Assembly: GCF_017873675.1 (NCBI RefSeq) | Contig: NZ_JAGGKK010000003.1 | Coordinates: 1-64,000, forward strand | Length of the DNA: 64,000 nt | Reading direction: 5' to 3' | Origin: Virgibacillus litoralis | GTDB taxonomy: Bacteria > Bacillota > Bacilli > Bacillales > Amphibacillaceae | Made by a program: the position numbers and the translations under genes | The notes under the pieces: model-generated | Seen by the model: only the letters and a program-made list of their open reading frames with translations | Told to the model about the DNA's origin: nothing | The model's database searches: none | In this document: piece after piece, positions 56,067 to 64,000 of the stretch | Numbering within the stretch: position 1 is the stretch's first letter | How the letters are laid out: every line of letters begins with the position of its first letter

Positions 56067-56821
56067 TTTGTACCGGCCTCCACAAGCGCTAAAAATGATT
56101 CTGCTTCAAGGCTGGCTCCTCCAACTAGTGCGCCATCAATATCAGACTGCGTTAACAATTCATCAATATTGGCAGGTTTGACACTTCCACCGTATTGAAT
56201 AACAACTTTTTCAGCAGTATCTTCTGATGTCGCTTCCTTGATTACATTACGAATGTGCGTACAAACTTCATTCGCGTCCTCACTTGAGGCAGTTTTTCCT
56301 GTACCAATCGCCCAAATAGGTTCATAGGCAACAATCGTTGAAGCAACCTGCTCATCTGACAGTCCCTCAAGTCCTTTACGAATCTGTTTTTCAATATGGT
56401 CCATCGTTTCGTTTGCTTCGCGTTGTTCAAGTGTTTCACCAACACAAACAATCGGTGTAAGACCATGTTTAAAAGCTGCATGGGCTTTCTTATTGACCGT
56501 TTCATCGGTTTCAGCAAAATGTTCCCGACGCTCCGAGTGGCCAATAACAACATGAGTCACACCAAGATCTTTCAGCATAACCGGGCTTACCTCACCGGTA
56601 AATGCACCCTTTTCTTCATAATGCATATTCTGCGCACCGATTTTGACTTTTGTTCCTTTTGTTTTCTCAACTAAAGATGTTAAAAAGGGAAATGGTGCAC
56701 AGATAATGGATTCAACATTATCATTACTTGGCACCTTTTTTACCACATCATCAGTGAACTGGTTTGCTTCTGCTAAAATTTTATTCATTTTCCAATTTCC
56801 AGCGATTACTTTATTGCGCAT
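56063..56821 (-). CDS. tpiA: Triosephosphate isomerase
   Basis: A 252-residue TIM barrel. It shows IAGNWKMNK (catalytic Lys), [12 protein letters not shown] (His), [16 protein letters not shown] (Glu) and [11 protein letters not shown] (phosphate loop). Coupled to gpmI by a 4-bp overlap and 26 bp after pgk. Confidence 0.98.
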   Translation of the reverse strand: MRNKVIAGNWKMNKILAEANQFTDDVVKKVPSNDNVESIICAPFPFLTSLVEKTKGTKVKIGAQNMHYEEKGAFTGEVSPVMLKDLGVTHVVIGHSERREHFAETDETVNKKAHAAFKHGLTPIVCVGETLEQREANETMDHIEKQIRKGLEGLSDEQVASTIVAYEPIWAIGTGKTASSEDANEVCTHIRNVIKEATSEDTAEKVVIQYGGSVKPANIDELLTQSDIDGALVGGASLEAESFLALVEAGTK

Positions 56822-56847
56822 CCTCTCACCTCTAACTTCAAATTTTG

Positions 56848-58029
56848 TTATTTATCATCTAAGGCTTGTACTCCTGGCAACTCTTTACCTTCCATAAATT
56901 CAAGGGAAGCTCCTCCACCTGTTGAAACGTGGTCCATATCTTTAGCAAAACCAAACTTTTCAACAGCTGCAGCGGAGTCTCCGCCGCCAATAACAGTATA
57001 ACCTTCTGTTTTTGCTAATGCCTCGGCAACTGCCTTGGTTCCACCGGCAAATGCATTGTATTCAAAAACACCCATTGGCCCATTCCATATTACTAGTTTT
57101 GAGTCAGCAACAATTTGTTCATAAGTTTCACGTGTTGTTGGTCCAATATCTAATGCTTCCCAATCTGCAGGGATTTCGTCTATATTTACAACTTTCGTGT
57201 TAGCTGTTTCTGAAAAATCATCGGCTACGACAGCATCTTTTGGCAAAACAAAGTTCACACCTTTATCCTCTGCCTTTTGCATGAATTCTTTTGCCAAATC
57301 AATTTTATCTTCTTCCAGCAACGACTTACCGATTTCATGACCCTGTGCTTTAATAAAAGTATATGCAAGTCCGCCACCAATAATAAGGTTATCTACTTTA
57401 TCCAATAAATGGTCAATAACATTTATTTTATCTTTTACTTTAGCACCACCGATAATTGCTGTGAACGGACGTTCAGGATTTTCGAGTGCTTTACCGAGTA
57501 CTTCAATCTCTTTTTCCATTAAGAAGCCGGCTGCAGCTGGTAACTTTTCAGCAACACCTGTTGTTGAAGCATGTGCGCGATGTGCTGCTCCAAATGCATC
57601 ATTTACATACAAGTCAGCCATCTCAGCAAATGCTTCTGCTAGTTCCTGATCATTCTTTTCCTCACCAGCTTCAAAACGAACATTTTCAATTAGTAAAATA
57701 TCCCCATCACTAATCTGTGAAATAGCTTCATGAACTTCTTTCCCGTATACGGAGTCAGTTTTCACGACATCTTTGCCAATGAGATCACTTAGACGTTCCG
57801 CTACAGGGTCCAAACGCAATTCCTCATTAACTTCTCCTTTTGGACGGCCAAGGTGGCTCGCCAAAATAACAACTGCACCTTTTTCCGATAGATAATTAAT
57901 CGTTGGTAATGCGGCCTTGATTCTTGTATCATCCGTAACTTCACCATTTTTCATTGGCACGTTGAAGTCTACGCGGCAAAACACTCGCTTGCCTTCTACT
58001 TCAAGATCATGAAGCGTTTTTTTGTTCAT
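56848..58029 (-). CDS. pgk: Phosphoglycerate kinase
   Basis: A 393-residue enzyme. It shows [58 protein letters not shown] and the nucleotide motif [19 protein letters not shown] 58029 follows AGGAGGTATAGCC. A longer frame to 58077 is not supported. Confidence 0.98.
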   Translation of the reverse strand: MNKKTLHDLEVEGKRVFCRVDFNVPMKNGEVTDDTRIKAALPTINYLSEKGAVVILASHLGRPKGEVNEELRLDPVAERLSDLIGKDVVKTDSVYGKEVHEAISQISDGDILLIENVRFEAGEEKNDQELAEAFAEMADLYVNDAFGAAHRAHASTTGVAEKLPAAAGFLMEKEIEVLGKALENPERPFTAIIGGAKVKDKINVIDHLLDKVDNLIIGGGLAYTFIKAQGHEIGKSLLEEDKIDLAKEFMQKAEDKGVNFVLPKDAVVADDFSETANTKVVNIDEIPADWEALDIGPTTRETYEQIVADSKLVIWNGPMGVFEYNAFAGGTKAVAEALAKTEGYTVIGGGDSAAAVEKFGFAKDMDHVSTGGGASLEFMEGKELPGVQALDDK

Positions 58030-58111
58030 GGCTATACCTCCTGCTTTTAAACTTATGTATCTTATTAAATTCCCCAAAATTACTGCTATTAACCACTAAC
58101 TATTATACAAG

Positions 58112-58140
58112 AAAAGGAAGAGGATTGCCCTCTCCCCTTT
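58112..58140 (-). terminator. Hairpin between gap and pgk
   Basis: On the minus strand AAAGGGGAGAGG and CCTCTTCCTTTT pair over 12 bp with two G-U, loop GCAAT, then CTTG. It starts 10 bp after gap and probably acts as a partial terminator or stabiliser that keeps gap mRNA in excess. Confidence 0.7.
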
Positions 58141-58149
58141 AAATATATT

Positions 58150-59172
<1,023 letters not shown>

Positions 59173-59199
59173 CTAAGATTTTTATATTTTTTTCTATAT

Positions 59200-60228
59200 T
59201 TAAAGAGACTCATCTCTTAAAATCTGTTCAGCAGCTGCTTCATCTGTTATAAGCAGGTCACTTTTACCTTTTTTAAAATAAGAAGCAATTGCGTTTGCCT
59301 TCGAATGTCCTCCAGCTATTGTGATCACTTGATTTACTGTCGATAAATCATCCAGCTGTATACCAATAGTCCTTACCTTGTGGACTACATCACCGAACTT
59401 ATCAAAATAATAACCAAATGCTTCACTTACCGCTTTCTTCTCCTTTAATTGCTGCGTAACTTCCTCTGGTGTCTTTCTTCGTTCAGCCATTGTTAACGCA
59501 TCGCCTATTCCATGTAAAACAACACTGGAACCCTTAATCAGCTGAAGTGTTTCATTAATCGAAGGTTCCTTGATGATATTCTGATACGATGTTTCACTTA
59601 ATGGATCAGGAACGTAAAGTAACCGATAATCACCTTTCGCCTCCCTTGCCATCTTGGCAACAATCGTATTGGCCTGGTTTTCTTCTTTCTCACCAATACC
59701 ACCTCTTGCTGGAACAAATAAACTACTTGCTGCATTATCAAAAGGAACCATCATGCTGGCAACTGCAGCCATTGTTGTTCCACCAGTAACTGCAATTGTT
59801 TTTGGAGATTTCACTCTTTCCTTTAAAAAGGAAGCACAAGCTTTACCCATCTCTTGTTTTACCCAATCATAGTCATCGCTATTACCAGGAACAACTATAA
59901 TATTATTTACTTGTAATTTATCCTTCAATTGCCTTTCCAAAACACTTAAACCCATTGCTTCTTGCATGAAATCGGACAATTGCTTAATTACTAATTTTCC
60001 CTCTTTTGTAATTTGCATTCCTTTTGAAGTGATATCAATTAAACTTTGCTCATGAAGAAAATCGATTTCGCCACGCACATTACGTTCGGTTAGGTTTGTG
60101 TTTTCAGCCAAACCACGTCTCCCAATCGGCTGCAGGAGCTCAATATTCTGCAAAACAACATAACGCTGCTGCATAATTTCCAGGAGATCAGGATATAATT
60201 TTTTCTGTATATCAATTAAATCTCGCAT
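59200..60228 (-). CDS. cggR: Central glycolytic genes regulator CggR
   Basis: SorC/DeoR-related repressor of 342 residues. The N-terminal winged helix is RRGLAENTNLTERNVRGEIDFL (read in parts). The SorC-type sugar-phosphate-binding domain has VPARGGIGEKEENQANTIV and TIAGGHSKANAIASYF. It represses the gap operon and is released by fructose-1,6-bisphosphate. First gene of its operon. Confidence 0.95.
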   Translation of the reverse strand: MRDLIDIQKKLYPDLLEIMQQRYVVLQNIELLQPIGRRGLAENTNLTERNVRGEIDFLHEQSLIDITSKGMQITKEGKLVIKQLSDFMQEAMGLSVLERQLKDKLQVNNIIVVPGNSDDYDWVKQEMGKACASFLKERVKSPKTIAVTGGTTMAAVASMMVPFDNAASSLFVPARGGIGEKEENQANTIVAKMAREAKGDYRLLYVPDPLSETSYQNIIKEPSINETLQLIKGSSVVLHGIGDALTMAERRKTPEEVTQQLKEKKAVSEAFGYYFDKFGDVVHKVRTIGIQLDDLSTVNQVITIAGGHSKANAIASYFKKGKSDLLITDEAAAEQILRDESL

Positions 60229-60244
60229 GAAAATGCTCCTCTGT

Positions 60245-60280
60245 GGACGAAATTAGTCCCGCCTGGCGATTTTACGTCCC
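60245..60280 (-). promoter_or_regulatory. CggR operator
   Basis: On the minus strand two half-sites, GGGACGTAAAATCGCC and GCGGGACTAATTTCGTCC, repeat with the spacing of the B. subtilis CggR operator (CGGGAC ... GCGGGAC ... GTCC). It lies 17 bp before the cggR start, so the operon is autoregulated. Confidence 0.8.
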
Positions 60281-60289
60281 ACCTCAGGC

Positions 60290-60319
60290 AAAAAAAATAT
60301 GTGGATGATTTTACTCCAC
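60290..60319 (-). terminator. Terminator of the rpoN-grx unit
   Basis: GTGGA, 9-nt loop, TCCAC, then ATATTTTTTTT on the minus strand, placed just upstream of the CggR operator. Confidence 0.65.
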
Positions 60320-60352
60320 TTATTATTTTACCATACACATATTTTTATTCAA

Positions 60353-60595
60353 TCAATTTGCTTCTTTTAATGCTTTTTCCAACGCCTCATAACTGATTTG
60401 CTCGCAATCAAGTGTAGTACTTTTTATTTTAACAACTGGAATCATCAATTGATATTTCTCGAGCCATTCATCTTTTGAGTAAATATCCCGTTCTTCCACT
60501 TGAAAAGTATAATCATATTTTAACAAATCAAGTAAAGATCGTGCATCATCACAAATTGAACAATTTTCTTTTGTATAAAAAATAACGTTTTGCAT
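60353..60595 (-). CDS. Glutaredoxin family protein
   Basis: An 80-residue thioredoxin-fold protein (DUF836/YruB-like) with redox motif CSIC at residues 13-16 near the N-terminus of helix 1 and the cis-Pro loop in LMIPVVKI. It is small and soluble. It is 17 bp behind rpoN and shares its transcript. The partner is unknown. Confidence 0.82.
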   Translation of the reverse strand: MQNVIFYTKENCSICDDARSLLDLLKYDYTFQVEERDIYSKDEWLEKYQLMIPVVKIKSTTLDCEQISYEALEKALKEAN

Positions 60596-60611
60596 GCATT
60601 ATCCCCCATTA

Positions 60612-61883
60612 CTATCTTTTCGTTGATGCAGCTATCCCTAGCTGTTCACGATACTTCATCACTGTTCTTCGTGCAATCGATATACTGAACTCTTCGTATA
60701 GACGATTTTTAATCATCTGATCGGATAATGGCTTCTGCTTGTTTTCATGTTTAAGCAGTTCAAAAATTAACTGCTTAATGACAAACGATGACGTCTGCTG
60801 TCCGTTCGCTTGCTTCACCCCTGACTGCAGGAAAAATTTCAGCGGAATGACACCATGTTTTGTCTGAACATATTTATTGGATATCGCACGGCTAACAGTT
60901 GAAATATGAAGTCTTAAATCTGTGGCAATATCCTTTAAAGTTAATGACTGCAGCATAAAAGAACCATGTTCAAAATACATCTGCTGCTTGTTTACAATAT
61001 TTCGGATTACTTTCTCTAATGTATTTGACCTAAATGAAATTGCATGCTTGAGCCAGTCGACTTGCTTTAATTTATCTTTCAGATAGTCCTCCGCTTCTTT
61101 TTCGTTTGCCATAAGATTAGCATAGGATTCATTTATTTCAATCGCGGGTGAATTCCATTTATAAAAAGAAATCTTCCATTTGCCATCTTCTTCATATATG
61201 TTTGCTTCTGGAATAATATATTCCGTGCTGGTTTGTGAAAGAAGTTTACCAGGCTTTGGGTGGCAGGATTTTATCTCTTCTAACATAACACCAGCTTTAT
61301 CCTCAGTTAAATTATATTGAACGCTTATAGCAGAAATATTCTCTTCAGCTACCCAATCCAAATGTTCCTGCAACAATTCTCCAATATATGGATAGGAATC
61401 GTCCATCTGTAACTGAATACATTCCTGCAATGTTCTAGCTCCAATTCCAGCAGGTTCAAGTGATTGTATTAATGCTAAAGCCTGTTCAACCTTCTCTATT
61501 GTTGTATTGCAATTTTCGGCCCATATATCCAATTCAATATCCAAATAGCCATCATCATTCAGCGAATCAATCCCAAACGAAACAACTGGTTCCAGGTCAT
61601 TCGGTACATTCAGCATGTACAGCTGGTTTTTCAATTGCGCGTACATGGATAATGTTGCCTGATTTATCTCTCCAATTGAAGGCTGGTCCGCATTCGAATT
61701 TTTATAATTTGTTATTTCATAATCATAGTTCACTTCTTCTATCAATGGATTTTCTTTGGAAATTTCCTTAATATATTCAACTATTTCAATTCCAGTAAAT
61801 TGCAGTAAATGGATTGATTGCAGTAGGGATTGGTTCATTTTTAATTGTAGTGTCTGTTCTTGCTTTAGTTTTTGCTGCACCAT
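60612..61883 (-). CDS. rpoN: RNA polymerase sigma-54 factor
   Basis: A 423-residue alternative sigma factor. The Gln/Leu-rich activator-interacting region I is KMNQSLLQSIHLLQFTGIE. The acidic and core-binding middle has LEPAGIGARTLQECI. An HTH follows (LKDIATDLRLHISTVSRAIS), and the RpoN box ARRTVMKYREQLGI lies at the C-terminus. It needs an enhancer-binding activator; none is in the window. It precedes cggR as in related Bacilli. Confidence 0.95.
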   Translation of the reverse strand: MVQQKLKQEQTLQLKMNQSLLQSIHLLQFTGIEIVEYIKEISKENPLIEEVNYDYEITNYKNSNADQPSIGEINQATLSMYAQLKNQLYMLNVPNDLEPVVSFGIDSLNDDGYLDIELDIWAENCNTTIEKVEQALALIQSLEPAGIGARTLQECIQLQMDDSYPYIGELLQEHLDWVAEENISAISVQYNLTEDKAGVMLEEIKSCHPKPGKLLSQTSTEYIIPEANIYEEDGKWKISFYKWNSPAIEINESYANLMANEKEAEDYLKDKLKQVDWLKHAISFRSNTLEKVIRNIVNKQQMYFEHGSFMLQSLTLKDIATDLRLHISTVSRAISNKYVQTKHGVIPLKFFLQSGVKQANGQQTSSFVIKQLIFELLKHENKQKPLSDQMIKNRLYEEFSISIARRTVMKYREQLGIAASTKR

Positions 61884-61909
61884 AATCCCTCCAGTCTACT
61901 TCCATTTTA

Positions 61910-61999
61910 TTCGAAAACTTGGCATTCGCCAAGCCTTTAATTGCGAATGCCTTAGCTGCACTTATGCAGTAAGAAAGGATTTATACTTTCTTATCTGCC
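61910..61999. repeat. Double-hairpin dispersed repeat, copy near rpoN
   Basis: GAAAACTTGGCATTCGCCAA forms the first stem with its own GCCAAG and with a later GCGAATGCC. AGTAAGAAAG and CTTTCTTATCTGC form the second. It is nearly identical to the copies at 52.68-52.86 kb. Confidence 0.85.
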
Positions 62000-62266
62000 A
62001 ATTTGGAAAAAACTCCAGTTCTATTGAAATAGATGATTTCAGTTGATCAGAACTTTTCATATTAAAACCAATTTCCGCCATACCCTCAAGGCCACACATC
62101 TATGCATTAGACTTTTACATTTTTCCATTATAGACGTTTTAGTGAAATGTTTTAAAAGTATTCACCATTTCATTCAATTTAGTGACATATATCACATTAT
62201 TACACGGGTTGGAAGATTACAATATAAGCAGGTAAAAAAGCAATTAAAGCAGGGCGGGTGATAGTT
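62000..62266 (+). promoter_or_regulatory. Leader of the CopD-like/menA unit with FNR/CRP-like box
   Basis: AGTGACATATATCACATT (62181-62198) contains GTGA-N6-TCAC, the FNR/CRP-type half-site arrangement. It lies about 70 bp before the start at 62267. No further gene is visible in the interval. Regulation by oxygen or by a CRP-family protein is inferred. Confidence 0.5.
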
Positions 62267-62764
62267 ATGCCATGGGAAGTCCGGCAAATCATATTAGGAA
62301 TTCATATATTTCTAGCAGTAAATTGGATTGGCGGGGTTATGTTCATTGGCTGGGGCGTTTTTCCATCAGTCAGAAAACTGGCATTTGCTCAGCAAAGAAA
62401 ATTCTTTCTGGCACTTATGCAATGGTCACACAGACTCCTAACAGCAGCAGGCGTTGGTGTTATTTTGACAGGAATAGTACTTGGGACGATTGGTGGACCG
62501 ATTAAGATTTTAGATGACATATGGCATACATCATACGGAAACATTTGGCTAACAGCACTGCTGATCGCACTTATCACTTTACTATGGGGTGTTTTTATTG
62601 GGTATAGGCAATCCATTAAGGTATTTTCAAATATTTCGCTATGGGAAAATGCGGATTCAGGTGATAAAAAGCCTCTTTCAAAAGCTCTAAGTAAAACAAT
62701 ACTTCTAGAATCGGTGGAGATTAGCGGCTTTATTGCGCTTATTATTTGTATGGTCTTATTATAA
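62267..62764 (+). CDS. CopD-like membrane protein
   Basis: A 165-residue integral membrane protein with four helices. His residues occur in IILGIHIFLAVNW, LMQWSHRLLTAAG and DIWHTSYGNIW, resembling the heme/copper-binding CopD or DUF2269-type family. The function is unknown; it may serve heme or copper-linked respiration. ATG 62267 is preceded by GGGTGAT. An upstream GTG overlaps that site. The MenA-like gene follows by 15 bp. Confidence 0.65.
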   Translation: MPWEVRQIILGIHIFLAVNWIGGVMFIGWGVFPSVRKLAFAQQRKFFLALMQWSHRLLTAAGVGVILTGIVLGTIGGPIKILDDIWHTSYGNIWLTALLIALITLLWGVFIGYRQSIKVFSNISLWENADSGDKKPLSKALSKTILLESVEISGFIALIICMVLL

Positions 62765-62779
62765 GAAGGAGTGGTACAC

Positions 62780-63700
62780 ATGACACAAATTGCAATGGAT
62801 TTTAGATCTGATAAATATTATTACCGTTCTTCCTGGTTCCAACTCGTAAGACCAATGACACTCACTGGCACATTAACTCCTGTGCTAGTTGGAACAGGGG
62901 TAGCTGCGACACAAGGACCTATTCAGTTTGATGTGTTTTTTGCCCTGTTATTCGCAGCACTGCTAATACAAGCAGCAACAAATCTTTTCAATGATTATTA
63001 TGATTTCCGGAATGGGCAGGACCAGGACAAATGGACACTTAATCATGCTGATGCCCACGGTCCGTCACATGCAGTGGTGCCTTATGCAGCAGGATCAATG
63101 CTTGGTATAACCATCATAATTGGAGCATGGCTTGCTTTTATGAGCAGTTTTTGGGTCATACTAGCAGGAATTTTAGGGATCTCTTTTGGATTTCTCTATT
63201 CAGCTGGTCCACGTCCATTATGTTCGATTGGATTAGGTGAAACAGTAGCATTTATTTTTCTTGGTCCCGTTATAACAATTCTTGGCTACAGTGTTCAAGG
63301 ACATACGGTTGATATTCAGATAGCTGCAATTTCTTTGCCTTTTGCCATGCTTATCGCCTCGATGATATTAACAAATAATATTCGGGATATGGAAAAAGAC
63401 AGCACCTTCCGAAAAACGCTTCCGGCAATATTAGGACGTGCCAGAGCTATCAATATACTCGTTACACTCCTCTCAATTGCTTATTTAACAGTAGTTGGTC
63501 TAGTTTTATACAACGTTATCGCTTGGCAGGCCCTCGCTGTCTTACTGGCATTGCCGCTTGCCTTTCGATTACGGTGGTCTTTGCGGCGTGGTGCTAAACG
63601 TTCTGAAGAGATTAAAGGCATGAAATGGGCAGCATGGCACCATTGGGCATTCGGCCTGCTATTTTCATGCGGGGTTTGGATCGGTTTTTTGATTAGCTGA
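62780..63700 (+). CDS. UbiA family prenyltransferase, MenA-like
   Basis: A 306-residue polytopic intramembrane prenyltransferase. The first Asp-rich motif is TNLFNDYYDFRNGQD and the second is NNIRDMEKD, both typical of 1,4-dihydroxy-2-naphthoate polyprenyltransferase in menaquinone synthesis. Eight or nine helices are visible. AAGGAGTGG fixes ATG 62780. The pairing with a possible FNR-like box would suit an electron-carrier enzyme. Another quinone or lipid acceptor cannot be excluded. Confidence 0.78.
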   Translation: MTQIAMDFRSDKYYYRSSWFQLVRPMTLTGTLTPVLVGTGVAATQGPIQFDVFFALLFAALLIQAATNLFNDYYDFRNGQDQDKWTLNHADAHGPSHAVVPYAAGSMLGITIIIGAWLAFMSSFWVILAGILGISFGFLYSAGPRPLCSIGLGETVAFIFLGPVITILGYSVQGHTVDIQIAAISLPFAMLIASMILTNNIRDMEKDSTFRKTLPAILGRARAINILVTLLSIAYLTVVGLVLYNVIAWQALAVLLALPLAFRLRWSLRRGAKRSEEIKGMKWAAWHHWAFGLLFSCGVWIGFLIS

Positions 63701-63792
63701 AGAAATATATGATGAGATTCCACATTACAGCACGGGGAGGCGCGCGAGTTGCATGTGTTGTCGCACGAACATTAACCTTTTAGAAATCAGCC

Positions 63793-63825
63793 TAAAAAAA
63801 GACAAGGGAGTATATATCCCTTGTC
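63793..63825 (-). terminator. Terminator of the BCCT transporter gene
   Basis: GACAAGGGA, 7-nt loop, TCCCTTGTC, then seven T on the minus strand. Confidence 0.88.
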
Positions 63826-63834
63826 TGCATTTCA

Positions 63835-64000
63835 TTACTTTATTTTATCCGGACCACTTTTTTTATCCTTTAACAATGCTTTATAAAAAGAGAAAATCAT
63901 AAGCAGCATGATTATTGAGAACGGAAATGCTGCTGAAATCAAAGCATTTTGCAAAGCTTGCAATCCTCCCGTATATAAGAGCACAGCTGCTATTGTTGAT
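63835..64000 (-). CDS. BCCT family betaine/choline transporter, C-terminal part
   Basis: The window edge cuts this gene, and only the last 54 residues are present. They read [20 protein letters not shown] then a hydrophobic helix [19 protein letters not shown], the standard end of OpuD/BetP-type transporters. It imports compatible solutes, consistent with a halotolerant host. Confidence 0.8.
   Translation of the reverse strand, partial: STIAAVLLYTGGLQALQNALISAAFPFSIIMLLMIFSFYKALLKDKKSGPDKIK

Overview
The window is a chromosomal stretch of a low-GC, Gram-positive, endospore-former-type Bacillaceae. The closest match by gene content and order is the Oceanobacillus/Virgibacillus/Lentibacillus group. 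Evidence for this is the liaIH-FSR cell-envelope stress operon, the cggR-gap-pgk-tpi-gpmI-eno glycolytic operon, the secG-est-rnr-smpB-ssrA block, AGGAGG ribosome binding sites with frequent GTG/TTG starts, CcpA-type cre sites, and short dispersed palindromic repeats typical of these genera. No assignment below the family level can be made from the sequence alone.

Layout. 0.3-3.8 kb: lia stress operon. 4.0-9.8 kb: housekeeping and accessory singletons (threonine aldolase, luciferase-like monooxygenase, hemolysin III family protein, a marR-MFS pair whose transporter has an in-frame amber codon, and an M42 aminopeptidase). 10.0-15.8 kb: an AT-rich accessory island with an orphan SAM-I (S-box)-like leader, a two-gene SIR2-HerA anti-phage module, a doubly amber-interrupted YHYH-motif gene, and scattered gene remnants. 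15.8-32.6 kb: a carbohydrate/phosphodiester locus. It holds a zinc-less ROK kinase, a long class I mannose-6-phosphate isomerase with an extra N-terminal domain, a group IIC intron lodged behind a terminator, a GH38-like alpha-mannosidase, a TIM-barrel epimerase, an aldo/keto reductase, a glycerophosphodiester phosphodiesterase, a decayed mgtC, a PHP metallohydrolase, an ATPase-less ABC importer, a LacI regulator with palindromic operators, and a YesL-type membrane protein. 32.9-41.3 kb: the inositol catabolic operon iolG-B-C-A-D-E followed by a second LacI regulator, with a well-formed promoter and cre sites. 41.5-47.4 kb: transposase remnant, tmRNA, smpB, ZIP transporter, rnr, carboxylesterase, secG. 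47.5-52.4 kb: monoglyceride-lipase-like hydrolase, a stand-alone ptsI, a 23-unit minisatellite, nitroreductase, nucleoside hydrolase. 52.9-61.9 kb: glycolytic operon with CggR operator, glutaredoxin-like protein and rpoN. 62.2-64.0 kb: CopD-like membrane protein, MenA-like prenyltransferase, and the C-terminus of a BCCT transporter cut by the window edge.

The most interesting functional reading is that 15.8-41.3 kb works as one scavenging unit. The importer and phosphodiesterases could release, and GH38/ROK/PMI and Iol enzymes could consume, the mannose and inositol halves of a mannosylated (glycero)phosphoinositol. This is inference from gene content. Other points of interest are two minisatellites sharing a core and both starting at a stop codon, a five-copy family of double-hairpin repeats, two genes whose best-placed start codon is ATC, and three in-frame TAG codons in otherwise open genes.
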